Shown here: in pieces, positions 50,079-58,004 of the stretch | Position numbering within the stretch: the stretch's first letter is position 1 | How the letters are laid out: each line of letters opens with the position of its first letter | Assembly: GCF_008639165.1 (NCBI RefSeq) | Contig: NZ_CP029197.1 | Location: 6,886,001 to 6,950,000, forward strand | Length of the DNA stretch: 64,000 nucleotides | Direction of reading: 5' to 3' | Origin: Streptomyces venezuelae ATCC 10712 | GTDB taxonomy: Bacteria > Actinomycetota > Actinomycetes > Streptomycetales > Streptomycetaceae | Position numbers and translations under genes: made by a program | The notes under the pieces: model-generated | Told to the model about the DNA's origin: nothing | The model's database searches: none | The model's input: only the letters and a program-made list of their open reading frames with translations

Positions 50079-51074
50079 ATGAGTCAGCAGAGCGCATCCC
50101 ACCAGGGCCACTCGCACGGCGAGGGCCACGGCCACCAGCACACCGACGGCCCCCAGGACACCGCCGGGCACAAGCACGCCGGCGGCAAGCCGGCCGACGG
50201 GCACAAGCACGCCCACGGCCATCACGACGGCACCCACCTGGACTGGAACCAGCTCGGCCCGCTCCTTGAGCGGCAGGCCGAGGTCGCCGGCGTGGCCTAC
50301 GCGGACGCCGCCGCCTGGCTCGGCACGCTCGCCCCGGTCCCCGGCGTCCGCCGGATCCTCGACGTCGGCAGCGGCCCCGGCGTCGTCACCAGCGTGCTCG
50401 CACGGGCCTTCCCCGAGGCCGAGGCGGTGGCCGTCGACGGCACGCCCGAACTCCTCACCCGGGCCCGGGAGTACGCCGAGGCGCGCGGCCTCGGCGGCCG
50501 CGTCTCCACCCTCCACGCCGAACTCCCCGAAGGCATCGCCACGCTGGGGCGGGCGGACATCATCTGGGCGGGCAACTCCCTGCACCACCTCGGCGACCAG
50601 CGCGCCGCGCTCGCCGCGTTCGCCGGGCAGCTCAACCCCGGCGGCCTGATGGTCCTCGTCGAGGGCGGGCTGCCGACGCGGCACCTGCCCTGGCACATCG
50701 GCTTCGGCCGGCCGGGCCTGGAGGCGCGCCTCGACGCCGCCCACGCCGACTGGTTCGCGCAGATGCGCCAGGACGCGCCGGGGTTCAAGGACGAGCCGGA
50801 CGACTGGCGGGCGCTCCTCGCCGACGCGGGCCTGACCCCGTCCGGCACCCGCACCTTCCTCACCGACCTCCCCGCGCCGGCCTCCCCGGTCGTGCGGGAG
50901 CTGGCCGTGTCCCACTACGAGCGGCTCCGCGACGGCTTCGGCGACCGGCTCGACCCGGAGGACCTGGCGATGATCGAGCGGCTGGTCGACCCGGCCGACG
51001 AGCTGTCCCTGCACCACCGCACCGACGTCTTCCACCTCACGGCCCGCACCGTGCACACCGCCCGCAAGGGCTGA
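50079..51074 (+). CDS. Class I SAM methyltransferase with a His-rich N-terminal extension
   Basis: A 331-aa protein. Residues 8-55 carry about 15 histidines in HxH clusters (HQGHSHGEGHGHQH, HKHAHGHHDG), a plausible metal-binding or metal-storage region. From residue 85 a standard methyltransferase core follows: motif I RILDVGSGPGVVTSVLA, strand 2 AVAVDGTPELL, ADIIWAGNSLHHLGDQ and LNPGGLMVLVEGG. The remainder is a helical region ending HHRTDVFHLTARTVHT. The His block resembles nickel/zinc binding tails of metallochaperones. Starts at ATG 50079, 65 bp after the AraC gene; may be co-transcribed. Substrate unknown. Confidence 0.85.
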   Translation: MSQQSASHQGHSHGEGHGHQHTDGPQDTAGHKHAGGKPADGHKHAHGHHDGTHLDWNQLGPLLERQAEVAGVAYADAAAWLGTLAPVPGVRRILDVGSGPGVVTSVLARAFPEAEAVAVDGTPELLTRAREYAEARGLGGRVSTLHAELPEGIATLGRADIIWAGNSLHHLGDQRAALAAFAGQLNPGGLMVLVEGGLPTRHLPWHIGFGRPGLEARLDAAHADWFAQMRQDAPGFKDEPDDWRALLADAGLTPSGTRTFLTDLPAPASPVVRELAVSHYERLRDGFGDRLDPEDLAMIERLVDPADELSLHHRTDVFHLTARTVHTARKG

Positions 51075-51095
51075 CGCCGGGGCGCGCGGAAGGTG

Positions 51096-51560
51096 TCAGG
51101 ACACCGGCTCGAGCCGCCACCACTGGAACGGGGAGTCGGTGTCCTCCCACTGCCGTACGTCGCCGCCGTCGGCCGTCGAACCGTCGGCGACCTCCAGGAA
51201 CAGCCCGCTGATGAAGCTCACCAGGGCCACCGTCCCCGGCGACTGCAGGTCCTGTTCGATGATCCACTCCTGTGCGCCGAAGTTGTTGGCCTTCCACTGC
51301 TGGATGGTGGCGCCGTTCTCCGTGGAGGCGTTGGCGACGTCGAGCCGCTTGCCACTGGCGGCGTTGACCAGGTGGTGGAGGCCGCCGCCGTTCGGCACGG
51401 GCGTGATGTGCCAGTGCTGTCCCGGCGTCCCGTTCTCGGCGCCCTGTTGCACGGGGGTACCGCTGCGGCTCGACCCCTGGTAGACCTCCAGGAGCAGGCC
51501 GCTGCCCACGTTCCGCACCCGGTAGAGGCCCCCTTCGACGGGCACCGGCGCACCACTCAC
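51096..51560 (-). CDS. Ricin-type beta-trefoil lectin domain protein
   Basis: A 154-aa protein that is essentially one complete beta-trefoil (RICIN) domain. The three subdomains end in QxW-type motifs GQHWHI, AQEWII and FQWWRL, each preceded by NxxSGxLLEVY-like strands (NVGSGLLLEVYQGSSRSG, NAASGKRLDVANASTENG). Such domains bind galactose- or xylan-type glycans. The GTG start has GAAGGAG at 8 nt; there is no signal peptide, unusual for a Streptomyces lectin. It is monocistronic, after a strong terminator from the aldo/keto reductase gene. An intracellular carbohydrate or protein ligand is possible. Confidence 0.88.
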   Translation of the reverse strand: MSGAPVPVEGGLYRVRNVGSGLLLEVYQGSSRSGTPVQQGAENGTPGQHWHITPVPNGGGLHHLVNAASGKRLDVANASTENGATIQQWKANNFGAQEWIIEQDLQSPGTVALVSFISGLFLEVADGSTADGGDVRQWEDTDSPFQWWRLEPVS

Positions 51561-51620
51561 CGCTTCGACTCCTTCGTTCCGCACGACCACGCCGCCGACT
51601 CTATGCCGGGGGTACGACAA

Positions 51621-51651
51621 CGGCGCCGGAGTCCCTCGGACCCCGGCGCCG
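51621..51651 (-). terminator. Strong hairpin after the aldo/keto reductase gene
   Basis: CGGCGCCGGAGTCC and GGACCCCGGCGCCG pair over 14 positions with one mismatch and a 3-nt loop. It lies 37 nt after the reductase stop on the minus strand and before the lectin gene. Confidence 0.75.
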
Positions 51652-51696
51652 TCGGCGTACCGGCTCAGGCGCCGTCGGCGTACCGGCTCAGGCGCC
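51645..51696. repeat. 23-bp direct repeat over the reductase stop codon
   Basis: GGCGCCGTCGGCGTACCGGC plus TCA occurs twice in tandem (51645-51667, 51668-51690), with a partial third copy. One copy contains the reductase TGA. Confidence 0.85.
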
Positions 51697-52527
51697 GAAC
51701 TCCGCCGGGTCCGGGCCCAGTCGGCGGTTCTCGTCAAGCGCGGCGATCGCCGCCAGGTCCTCGCCGTCCAGCTCGAAGTCGAACACGTCGATGTTCTCCC
51801 GGATGCGGGACGGGGTGACCGACTTGGGGATCACCACGTTCCCCAGCTGGAGGTGCCAGCGCAGCACCACCTGCGCCGGGGTCCGCCCGTGCTTGCGGCC
51901 GATCGCGACGATCGCCGGGACGTCGAGGAGACCCCGGCCCGAACCGAGCGGCGACCACGCCTCGGTCGCGATGCCGTGCCGTGCGTGCGCCGCGCGGGAG
52001 GCCTCCTGGGGGAGCTGGGGGTGCAGCTCGATCTGGTTGACCGCGGGCACGACCGAGGTCTCGTCGATCAGCCGCTCCAGGTGCTCGGGGAGGAAGTTCG
52101 AGACGCCGATGGCCTTGGCGCGGCCGTCCGCGTAGATCTTCTCGAAGGCCCGGTACGTGTCGACGTACCGGGCCCGCGAGGGCACCGGCCAGTGGATCAG
52201 GTAGAGGTCGACGTGATCGAGGCCCAGCTTGTCGAGCGAGGCGTCGAAGGCGCGCAGCGTCGCGTCGTAGCCCTGGTCGTCGTTCCACACCTTCGTGGTG
52301 ACGAACAGGTCCTCACGGGGGATCCCGGACGCGGTCAGGGCGCTGCCGGTGCCCTTCTCGTTCCCGTAGGCGGCCGCCGTGTCGATCGAGCGGTAGCCGG
52401 CCTCGAGGGCGGTCGCCACGGCCGTCGCCGCCTCGTCGTCCGGCACCTGCCAGACGCCGAAGCCCAGCTGCGGCATCCGCACGCCGTTGTTCAGGGTGAC
52501 CGAGGGAACCTTGCTGTCCGTGCTCAC
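51688..52527 (-). CDS. Aldo/keto reductase
   Basis: A 279-aa NADPH-dependent AKR. The catalytic tetrad is visible: Asp in GYRSIDTAAAYGNEKG, Tyr in the same AAYGNE motif, Lys in LFVTTKVWND and His in DLYLIHWPVP. Further family marks are IGVSNFLPEHLERL, VNQIELHPQLPQ and the cofactor segment VVIPKSVTPSRIRENIDVFDF. It reduces aldehydes, 2,5-diketo-gluconate-like or other carbonyls. The GTG start is used; AAGGA lies 9-10 nt upstream. It is separated from the acyl-CoA synthetase by a short gap with a tandem repeat. Confidence 0.92.
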   Translation of the reverse strand: MSTDSKVPSVTLNNGVRMPQLGFGVWQVPDDEAATAVATALEAGYRSIDTAAAYGNEKGTGSALTASGIPREDLFVTTKVWNDDQGYDATLRAFDASLDKLGLDHVDLYLIHWPVPSRARYVDTYRAFEKIYADGRAKAIGVSNFLPEHLERLIDETSVVPAVNQIELHPQLPQEASRAAHARHGIATEAWSPLGSGRGLLDVPAIVAIGRKHGRTPAQVVLRWHLQLGNVVIPKSVTPSRIRENIDVFDFELDGEDLAAIAALDENRRLGPDPAEFGA

Positions 52528-52624
52528 GTGGGGTGGGTCCTTACGTCGTCGCGGGTCCTGTCTGACTGCTCCCATCGTCAACGATCCGGCTGATCCCTGC
52601 ATTCCGCTTGGCCCCCGCCCCGGG

Positions 52625-52669
52625 CCTCGGGGCGCGGCTCCTCGGGGCGCGGCTTCTCCGGGCGCGCCT
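52625..52669. repeat. 15-bp tandem repeat at the 3' end of the acyl-CoA synthetase gene
   Basis: Three units close to CCTCGGGGCGCGGCT lie directly beside the stop codon of the acyl-CoA synthetase gene. Confidence 0.7.
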
Positions 52670-54492
52670 CAGCCGTACAGCGCCGCGACCTCCGCCGCGT
52701 ACGCCCGCTCGATCGCCTTCCGCTTCAGCTTCAGCGACGGGGTCAGCAGTCCGTGCTCCTCGCTGAACGGATGCGCCAGGATCCGGAACGTACGGATCGA
52801 CTCGGCCTGCGACACCAGCGTGTTCGCCGCCACCACCCCGCGCCGGATCTCCGTCTCCAGGGACGGGTCGCGCACCAGCTCGGCCGGGGCGAGCGGCGCC
52901 CGCCCCTGCATCGCGAGCCAGTGCTCCACCGCCTCCTGGTCGATCGTCACGAGCGCGGCGATGTACGGCCGGTCGTTGCCCACGACGATGCACTGGGCGA
53001 TCAGCGGGTGCGCCCGCACCCGCTCCTCCAGAGCCGTCGGCGACACGCTCTTGCCGCCCGAGGTCACCAGGATCTCCTTCTTGCGCCCGGTGATCGTCAG
53101 ATAGCCGTCCTCGTCGAGCGCGCCCAGGTCCCCGGTGGCCAGCCAGCCGTCGTTGAGCACGGCCGCCGTCGCCTCCGGGGCGTTCAGATAACCGGAGAAG
53201 ACCTGACCGCCGTACAGCCACACCTCGCCGTCCTCCGCGATGTGCACCGTCGTCCCCGGCACCGGCTGGCCCACCGTGCCGTACCGCGTCCGCTCGGGCG
53301 GGTTCGCCGTCGCGGCGGCCGAGGACTCCGTCAGGCCGTACCCCTCGTAGACCGTGACCCCCGCGCCCGCGAAGAACAGCCCCTGCCGGCGGTCCATCGC
53401 GGACCCGCCCGACATCGCGTGCCGCAGCCGCCCGCCGAGGGCCGCGCGGATCTTCGTGTACACCGTCTTCTCGAAGAACTGGTGCTGCACGCGCAGCGTC
53501 GCCGAGGGCCCGGGGCCGGTGCCGAAGGCCTTGTGCTCCAGCGCCTCCGCATAGGCCACCGCCACCTCCACCGCCTTGTCGAACGGGCCCGTCCTCCCCT
53601 CCCGCTCCGCCTTGCGCCGGGCCGCGTGGAAGACCTTCTCGAAGACATAGGGAACGGCCAGGACGAAACTCGGCCGGAAGGCCGCGAGGTCGGGGATCAG
53701 CTCCGCCGCCGCCATCACCGGCTGGTGCCCCAGCTTCACCCCGGTCCGGACCGCCGCCACCTCCACCATCCGCCCGAAGACGTGCGCGAGCGGCAGGAAC
53801 AGCAGCGTCGAGGCCTCTTCGCCCGGCCGGGATCTGAATACCGACTCCCAGCGTCCGACCAGCATGTCCGTCTCGAACATGAAGTTGGAGTGGGTGATCA
53901 CACAGCCCTTCGGGCGGCCGGTCGTCCCCGAGGTGTAGATGACCGTCGCCACCGTCTCCGGCGTCACCGCCCTCCGGTGCCGGTGCACGACGTCCTCGTC
54001 GATGTCCGTGCCGGCGGCCGTCAGCTCGCCCACCGCGTCCGCGTCCAGCTGCCACAGCCGCTGGAGCCGGGGCAGCCGGTCGATCACCGAGCCGATCGTC
54101 ATCGCGTGGTCCTCGTGCTCCACCACGCACGCCGTGACCTCGGCGTCGTGCAGCATCCAGAAGACCTGCTCGGCCGAGGACGTCGGATAGACCGGCACCG
54201 GCTGGGCGCCGATCGTCCAGAGCGCGAAGTCGAACAGCGTCCACTCGTAGCGGGTCCTGGACATGATCGCGACCCGGTCGCCGAACCGGACGCCCTCCGC
54301 CATCAGGCCCTTCGCCAGGCCCAGGACCTCGTCCCGGAACCGTGCCGCCGTCACGTCGCGCCACTCACCGTCCGGGCCCTTCCGGCCGAACGCGATCCGG
54401 TCCGGCGCCGCGAGGGCGTGCTCGAACACGGCGTCCGCCAGACCGCCGACCTGAGGCGCCGCCTCGACGGGCGGAACGGTGAACTCGCGCAC
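52669..54492 (-). CDS. Long-chain fatty-acid--CoA ligase (AMP-binding)
   Basis: A 607-aa ANL-superfamily enzyme that activates fatty acids with ATP and CoA. Core signatures: P-loop-like VIYTSGTTGRPKGCVITHSN, A4/A5 region (YEGYGLTESSAA), the A7/A8 block DGWLATGDLGALDEDGYLTITGRKKEILVTSGGKSVSP and the terminal catalytic Lys in LLTPSLKLKRKAIERAYA. The N-terminal FAD/aromatic cap is VFEHALAAPDRIAFGRKGPDG. Length and motifs match FadD15-like AMP ligases. GTG start with GAGGAG at 7 nt. A TACCG-A-CCGG-A-CGGTA palindrome lies about 180 bp upstream and could be a TetR operator. Confidence 0.92.
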   Translation of the reverse strand: MREFTVPPVEAAPQVGGLADAVFEHALAAPDRIAFGRKGPDGEWRDVTAARFRDEVLGLAKGLMAEGVRFGDRVAIMSRTRYEWTLFDFALWTIGAQPVPVYPTSSAEQVFWMLHDAEVTACVVEHEDHAMTIGSVIDRLPRLQRLWQLDADAVGELTAAGTDIDEDVVHRHRRAVTPETVATVIYTSGTTGRPKGCVITHSNFMFETDMLVGRWESVFRSRPGEEASTLLFLPLAHVFGRMVEVAAVRTGVKLGHQPVMAAAELIPDLAAFRPSFVLAVPYVFEKVFHAARRKAEREGRTGPFDKAVEVAVAYAEALEHKAFGTGPGPSATLRVQHQFFEKTVYTKIRAALGGRLRHAMSGGSAMDRRQGLFFAGAGVTVYEGYGLTESSAAATANPPERTRYGTVGQPVPGTTVHIAEDGEVWLYGGQVFSGYLNAPEATAAVLNDGWLATGDLGALDEDGYLTITGRKKEILVTSGGKSVSPTALEERVRAHPLIAQCIVVGNDRPYIAALVTIDQEAVEHWLAMQGRAPLAPAELVRDPSLETEIRRGVVAANTLVSQAESIRTFRILAHPFSEEHGLLTPSLKLKRKAIERAYAAEVAALYG

Positions 54493-54669
54493 TGACCTGC
54501 TCCTCGACGGCTCGATGGCTGGAAAAGCTCGTTGTAGCGCTCCGTACGGCGCGGGTGACGGTACCCCACCCGACTCCCCGGCGGCAGGGCCTTCACCAAG
54601 CCGGGACATTCCGCGTTCGTACAGGTCAGAACGGGTGGGAGAGCCAAGTCGCGGGCGTCGTGGGGCCGT

Positions 54670-54685
54670 TACCGACCGGACGGTA
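54670..54685. promoter_or_regulatory. TetR-like palindrome upstream of the acyl-CoA synthetase
   Basis: TACCGACCGGACGGTA is a 16-bp dyad with 14 of 16 symmetric positions, in the 286-bp gap before the synthetase gene (starting 54492, minus strand). No tetR gene is adjacent. Confidence 0.45.
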
Positions 54686-54778
54686 CGTCCGCCGCACGGG
54701 AATCTCCACGGAATCTGTACGGGCCGCTCACGGGCAACCGCCGACCGGGGGCGCCCCACCCGTGGTCGTACGCGCCGG

Positions 54779-55645
54779 TCAGCTCGGCCGGTGCAGCCGG
54801 TCGCCGCCCGCCAGGATCGCCTCCGCCAGCGCGTCCGCCGCCTCCTGCACGGCCCCGCCCCGCCGCCCCGCGCGCAGCACGAACCCCACCGCACCCAGCT
54901 CCGGCAGCCCCGCACGCGCCGGGACCGGCACGAGACCCGGCGGCACGAGCCCCCGCGTGTGCGCCATCACGCCGAGCCCCGCCCGGGCCGCCGCCACGTT
55001 CGCGCTCAGGCTGGAACTCGTACACGCGATCCGCCACGCCCTGCCCTGCCCCTCCAAGGCCTCCAGGGCACGCTCCCGGGTGATCCCCGGCGGCGGGTAC
55101 AGGATCAGCGGCACCGGACGGTCCGGATCGAGCCGCAGGCCCGGCGCCCCGATCCAGATCAGCGAGTCCTCCCACACCAGCCGCCCCTCGCTCTCCCCGC
55201 CGCGCCGCTTGGCCAGGATCAGATCCAGCCGGCCCGCCGCGAGCCGGGCCTGGAGCGTGCCGGACAGTTCGACCGTCAGTTCGAGGTCGACCTCGGGATG
55301 CTCGCGCCGGAAGGACTCCAGGATCTCCGGCAACCGGGTCGTCACGAAGTCCTCCGACGCCCCGAATCGCAGCCGCCCGCGCAACCGCGTCCCCCCGAAG
55401 TACGCCGCCGCCCGCTCGTGCGCCTGGAGGATCGTGCGCGCGAAGCCGAGCATCGCCTCGCCGTCCTCCGTCAGCGCCACCCGGTGCGTGTCCCGGGTGA
55501 ACAGCGGCCGGCCGGTCGCCTCCTCGAGCCGCCGCACGTGCTGGCTGACCGTCGACTGCCGCAGGCCGAGGCGTTCCGCGGCCCGGGTGAAGCTCAGCGT
55601 CTGGGCCACGGCGAGGAAGGTGCGCAACTGCGCGGGCTCGTACAC
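54779..55645 (-). CDS. LysR-family transcriptional regulator
   Basis: A 288-aa LTTR: winged helix at residues 1-60 (LRTFLAVAQTLSFTRAAERLGLRQSTVSQHVRRLEEATGRPLFTRD) and the effector domain (LRFGASEDFVTTRLPEIL, LTVELSGTLQARLAAGRLDLILAKR). GTG start. It is divergent from an SBF-like transporter gene, and a 19-bp dyad with centred T-N11-A lies 29 bp upstream of its start. It probably controls the transporter. Confidence 0.92.
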   Translation of the reverse strand: MYEPAQLRTFLAVAQTLSFTRAAERLGLRQSTVSQHVRRLEEATGRPLFTRDTHRVALTEDGEAMLGFARTILQAHERAAAYFGGTRLRGRLRFGASEDFVTTRLPEILESFRREHPEVDLELTVELSGTLQARLAAGRLDLILAKRRGGESEGRLVWEDSLIWIGAPGLRLDPDRPVPLILYPPPGITRERALEALEGQGRAWRIACTSSSLSANVAAARAGLGVMAHTRGLVPPGLVPVPARAGLPELGAVGFVLRAGRRGGAVQEAADALAEAILAGGDRLHRPS

Positions 55646-55673
55646 GCGACGACCGTAGCGCGGATCGCCGCGC

Positions 55674-55692
55674 TCATCGCGCCGCGTGATGA
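55674..55692. promoter_or_regulatory. LysR operator (T-N11-A dyad) between lysR and the SBF transporter
   Basis: TCATCGCGCCGCGTGATGA has 16 of 19 symmetric positions with T55677-N11-A55689 exactly centred, the consensus architecture of LysR binding sites. It overlaps the lysR promoter region. Confidence 0.65.
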
Positions 55693-55800
55693 CAGTCAGA
55701 GCGCTGTACGGGATTCCCGATCACCGGCCCGTGGAGCAGGATGGGAAGCCGCGGCCCGCCCCCGGAACCCGCCCCCGCAGTGCACAGATCAGTGGAGCCC

Positions 55801-56886
55801 ATGACCGTCCCCGCGCCCCGCCGAAGCCGTCCCCGCACCCTCCGGACGCCGTCCTGGCTGCCCGTCGACGGGTACGTCCTGGCCCTCCTCGGCACGGTCG
55901 CCCTCGCCACCCTGCTGCCCGCCTCCGGAACCGCCGCCCGCCTCGCGGAAGGCGTCTCGACCGGGGCCGTGGCCCTCCTCTTCTTCCTCTACGGCGCCCG
56001 GCTCTCCACCCGCGAAGCCCTCGACGGCCTCAGGCACTGGCGGCTCCACGTCACCGTCCTCGCCGCCACCTTCGTCCTCTTCCCGCTCCTCGGACTCGCC
56101 GCCCGCGGCCTCGTCCCCACCGTCCTCACCCCCCAGCTCTACAGCGGGTTCCTCTTCCTCTGCCTGGTGCCCTCCACCATCCAGTCCTCCATCGCCTTCA
56201 CGTCCCTCGCCCGCGGCAACGTCCCCGCCGCGATCTGCGCGGGCTCCTTCTCCTCCCTCGCCGGCATCGTCCTCACCCCGCTGCTCGCCGCGCTGCTCCT
56301 CGGCAACAGCGCGGGCGGCCTCTCCGCCGACGCGCTCCTGAAGATCGTGCTCCAGCTCCTGGTGCCCTTCCTCGCCGGCCAGCTCCTGCGCCGCTGGGTC
56401 GGCGGCTTCCTCGTCCGCCACAAGAAGGTCCTCGGACGCGTCGACCGGGGATCGATACTCCTCGTCGTCTACACCGCTTTCAGCCAGGGCATGGTCGCCG
56501 GCATCTGGCACCTCGTGACCCCCGCCCGCCTCGGCCTGCTGCTCGCCGTCGAGGCCGCGCTGCTCGCGGCGATGCTCGCCCTCACCTGGTACGGCTCGCG
56601 CCGCCTCGGCTTCGGCCGGGCGGACCGGATCGCGATCCAGTTCGCGGGCTCGAAGAAGAGCCTGGCGGCCGGGCTCCCGATGGCCAGCGTCCTCTTCGGC
56701 CCCCAGGCCTCGCTCGCCGTCCTCCCGCTGATGCTCTTCCACCAGATGCAGCTGATGGTGTGCGCGGTGATCGCGAAGCGCCGCGCCCGTGACGCGGACG
56801 GGGACCCCGGGACGGACGGGACGCCGGTGACTCCGCCGGCGGCCGCCTCCGTAGGCCGGATCACACCCACGACCACCCCAGGATGA
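55801..56886 (+). CDS. Bile acid:sodium symporter-like (SBF/YfeH-type) transporter
   Basis: A 361-aa protein with about 9-10 helices matching the SBF-like (PF13593) family: YVLALLGTVALATLLPA, VALLFFLYGARLSTREALDGL, LYSGFLFLCLVPSTIQSSIAFTSLARGNVPAAICAGSFSSLAGIVLTPLLAALLL, and FAGSKKSLAAGLPMASVLFGPQASLAVLPLMLFHQMQLMVCAVIA. Members probably import organic anions by a sodium gradient. The ATG at 55801 follows TGGAGCCC; an in-frame ATG at 55741 is less likely. The divergent LysR is a strong regulator candidate. Followed 25 bp later by the isochorismatase-like gene. Confidence 0.9.
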   Translation: MTVPAPRRSRPRTLRTPSWLPVDGYVLALLGTVALATLLPASGTAARLAEGVSTGAVALLFFLYGARLSTREALDGLRHWRLHVTVLAATFVLFPLLGLAARGLVPTVLTPQLYSGFLFLCLVPSTIQSSIAFTSLARGNVPAAICAGSFSSLAGIVLTPLLAALLLGNSAGGLSADALLKIVLQLLVPFLAGQLLRRWVGGFLVRHKKVLGRVDRGSILLVVYTAFSQGMVAGIWHLVTPARLGLLLAVEAALLAAMLALTWYGSRRLGFGRADRIAIQFAGSKKSLAAGLPMASVLFGPQASLAVLPLMLFHQMQLMVCAVIAKRRARDADGDPGTDGTPVTPPAAASVGRITPTTTPG

Positions 56887-56911
56887 TCATCGCGGCCGCT
56901 ACGGTGCTCCC

Positions 56912-57451
56912 ATGCCCACACTCGATACCGGCCGCACCGCGCTCGTCCTCGTCGACCTCATGGAACGCATCGTCGCGCTGCCCCTCGCGCCCCGCCCCGG
57001 CACCGACGTCCTCGCGGCCGCCGCCCGACTCGCCGACACCTTCAGGGCCGCGGGCGCGCCCGTCGTCCACATCCGGGTGGAACGGCCGAACGTCGAAGCC
57101 CAGCCGCCCGGCAGCGACCTCGTCCCCGACCTCGTCCGGGACGGCGAACCCGTCGTCGTGAAGCGCACCATCGGCGGCTTCCAGGACACCGGACTCCACG
57201 AACTCCTCACCGGGTTCGGCGCCACCACCCTGGTCTTCGGCGGCATCGCCACCAACCTGGGTGTCGAATCCACCGCCCGCGCCGCCGGCGACCTCGGCTA
57301 CGACCTGGTCTTCGCCGAGGACGCCATGAGCGCGCTCACCGCCGACGAACACCGCGCCTCGGTCGACCTCGACTTCCCGCGCCTCGGCACCGTCGCCCCC
57401 GTCGCCGCGATCACCCTGGAAACCCCGGCCGCCCCGGACGGCCGCGCGTGA
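56912..57451 (+). CDS. Isochorismatase-fold hydrolase with Gly in place of catalytic Cys
   Basis: A 179-aa cysteine-hydrolase-fold protein. Asp15 (VLVDLMER) and Lys84 (VVVKRTIGGF) match the D-K pair of the family, but where the nucleophile Cys is expected (TNxCVE), it reads GGIATNLGVESTARAA, with Gly117. In nicotinamidase-type enzymes the Cys is essential; in true isochorismatases (EntB, PhzD) it is absent, so an isochorismatase-type vinyl-ether hydrolysis without Cys is plausible. Its stop overlaps the next start (GTGA). Cytosolic. Confidence 0.85.
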   Translation: MPTLDTGRTALVLVDLMERIVALPLAPRPGTDVLAAAARLADTFRAAGAPVVHIRVERPNVEAQPPGSDLVPDLVRDGEPVVVKRTIGGFQDTGLHELLTGFGATTLVFGGIATNLGVESTARAAGDLGYDLVFAEDAMSALTADEHRASVDLDFPRLGTVAPVAAITLETPAAPDGRA

Positions 57452-57831
57452 CCCCGGTCCCGATACGGTACGGGGCCCGCCCCTGCTCCCTCGTCGTCTG
57501 CCGCGGCTGCTGCTGCGGTGACGCCCGCAAGAACCCCGGCACCGACCACGCCGGACAGCTCGCCCGGCTCCGCGAGGCCGCCGCGGCCTCCGGCGGCCGC
57601 CTGGCCGTCCGTACCAGCGACTGCCTCGGCCCCTGCGCCCAGGCCAACATCGTCGTCGTCCAGCCCTCCACCGAGGGCCGCCGGCGCGGCGGCCGCGCCG
57701 CCTGGGTCGCCTTCACCCTCGACGACGAGGCCCTCGACGACATCCTCGCCTGGACGGCCGCCGGAGGCCCCGGCATCGCCCCGCCCCCGGCCACCCTCGC
57801 CCTCCAGATGATCGATCCGCCGAAGAACTGA
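57448..57831 (+). CDS. Thioredoxin-like [2Fe-2S] ferredoxin-domain protein
   Basis: A 127-aa protein. Cysteines in VVCRGCCCGDARKNPG and SDCLGPCAQAN follow the C-x(n)-C...C-x3-C spacing of thioredoxin-like [2Fe-2S] ferredoxins, although the CRGCCCG cluster is unusually rich. It may shuttle electrons for a partner oxidase. The GTG start overlaps the isochorismatase-fold stop by 4 nt, so the pair is co-translated. A hairpin terminator follows. Confidence 0.82.
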   Translation: MTPVPIRYGARPCSLVVCRGCCCGDARKNPGTDHAGQLARLREAAAASGGRLAVRTSDCLGPCAQANIVVVQPSTEGRRRGGRAAWVAFTLDDEALDDILAWTAAGGPGIAPPPATLALQMIDPPKN

Positions 57832-57838
57832 CCCGCCC

Positions 57839-57866
57839 ACGGCCCCCGCGCCGCCGCGGGAGCCGT
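57839..57866 (+). terminator. Hairpin after the ferredoxin-like gene
   Basis: ACGGCCCCCGCG (57839-57850) pairs with CGCGGGAGCCGT (57855-57866) at 11 of 12 positions around a 4-nt loop, 8 nt after the stop. Confidence 0.65.
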
Positions 57867-58004
57867 GCCGGGCCCGGCCCCTTGTCACGGTCGGCCAAGC
57901 GATACGGGTGAATCTTGGTGGTTTACGTCACCTGTTACCCATCAGTCGCTGGCAAGACTGGGGAACTCCTGCCGGACGATCGAACCACCTAGGGGGTCCC
58001 GGGT

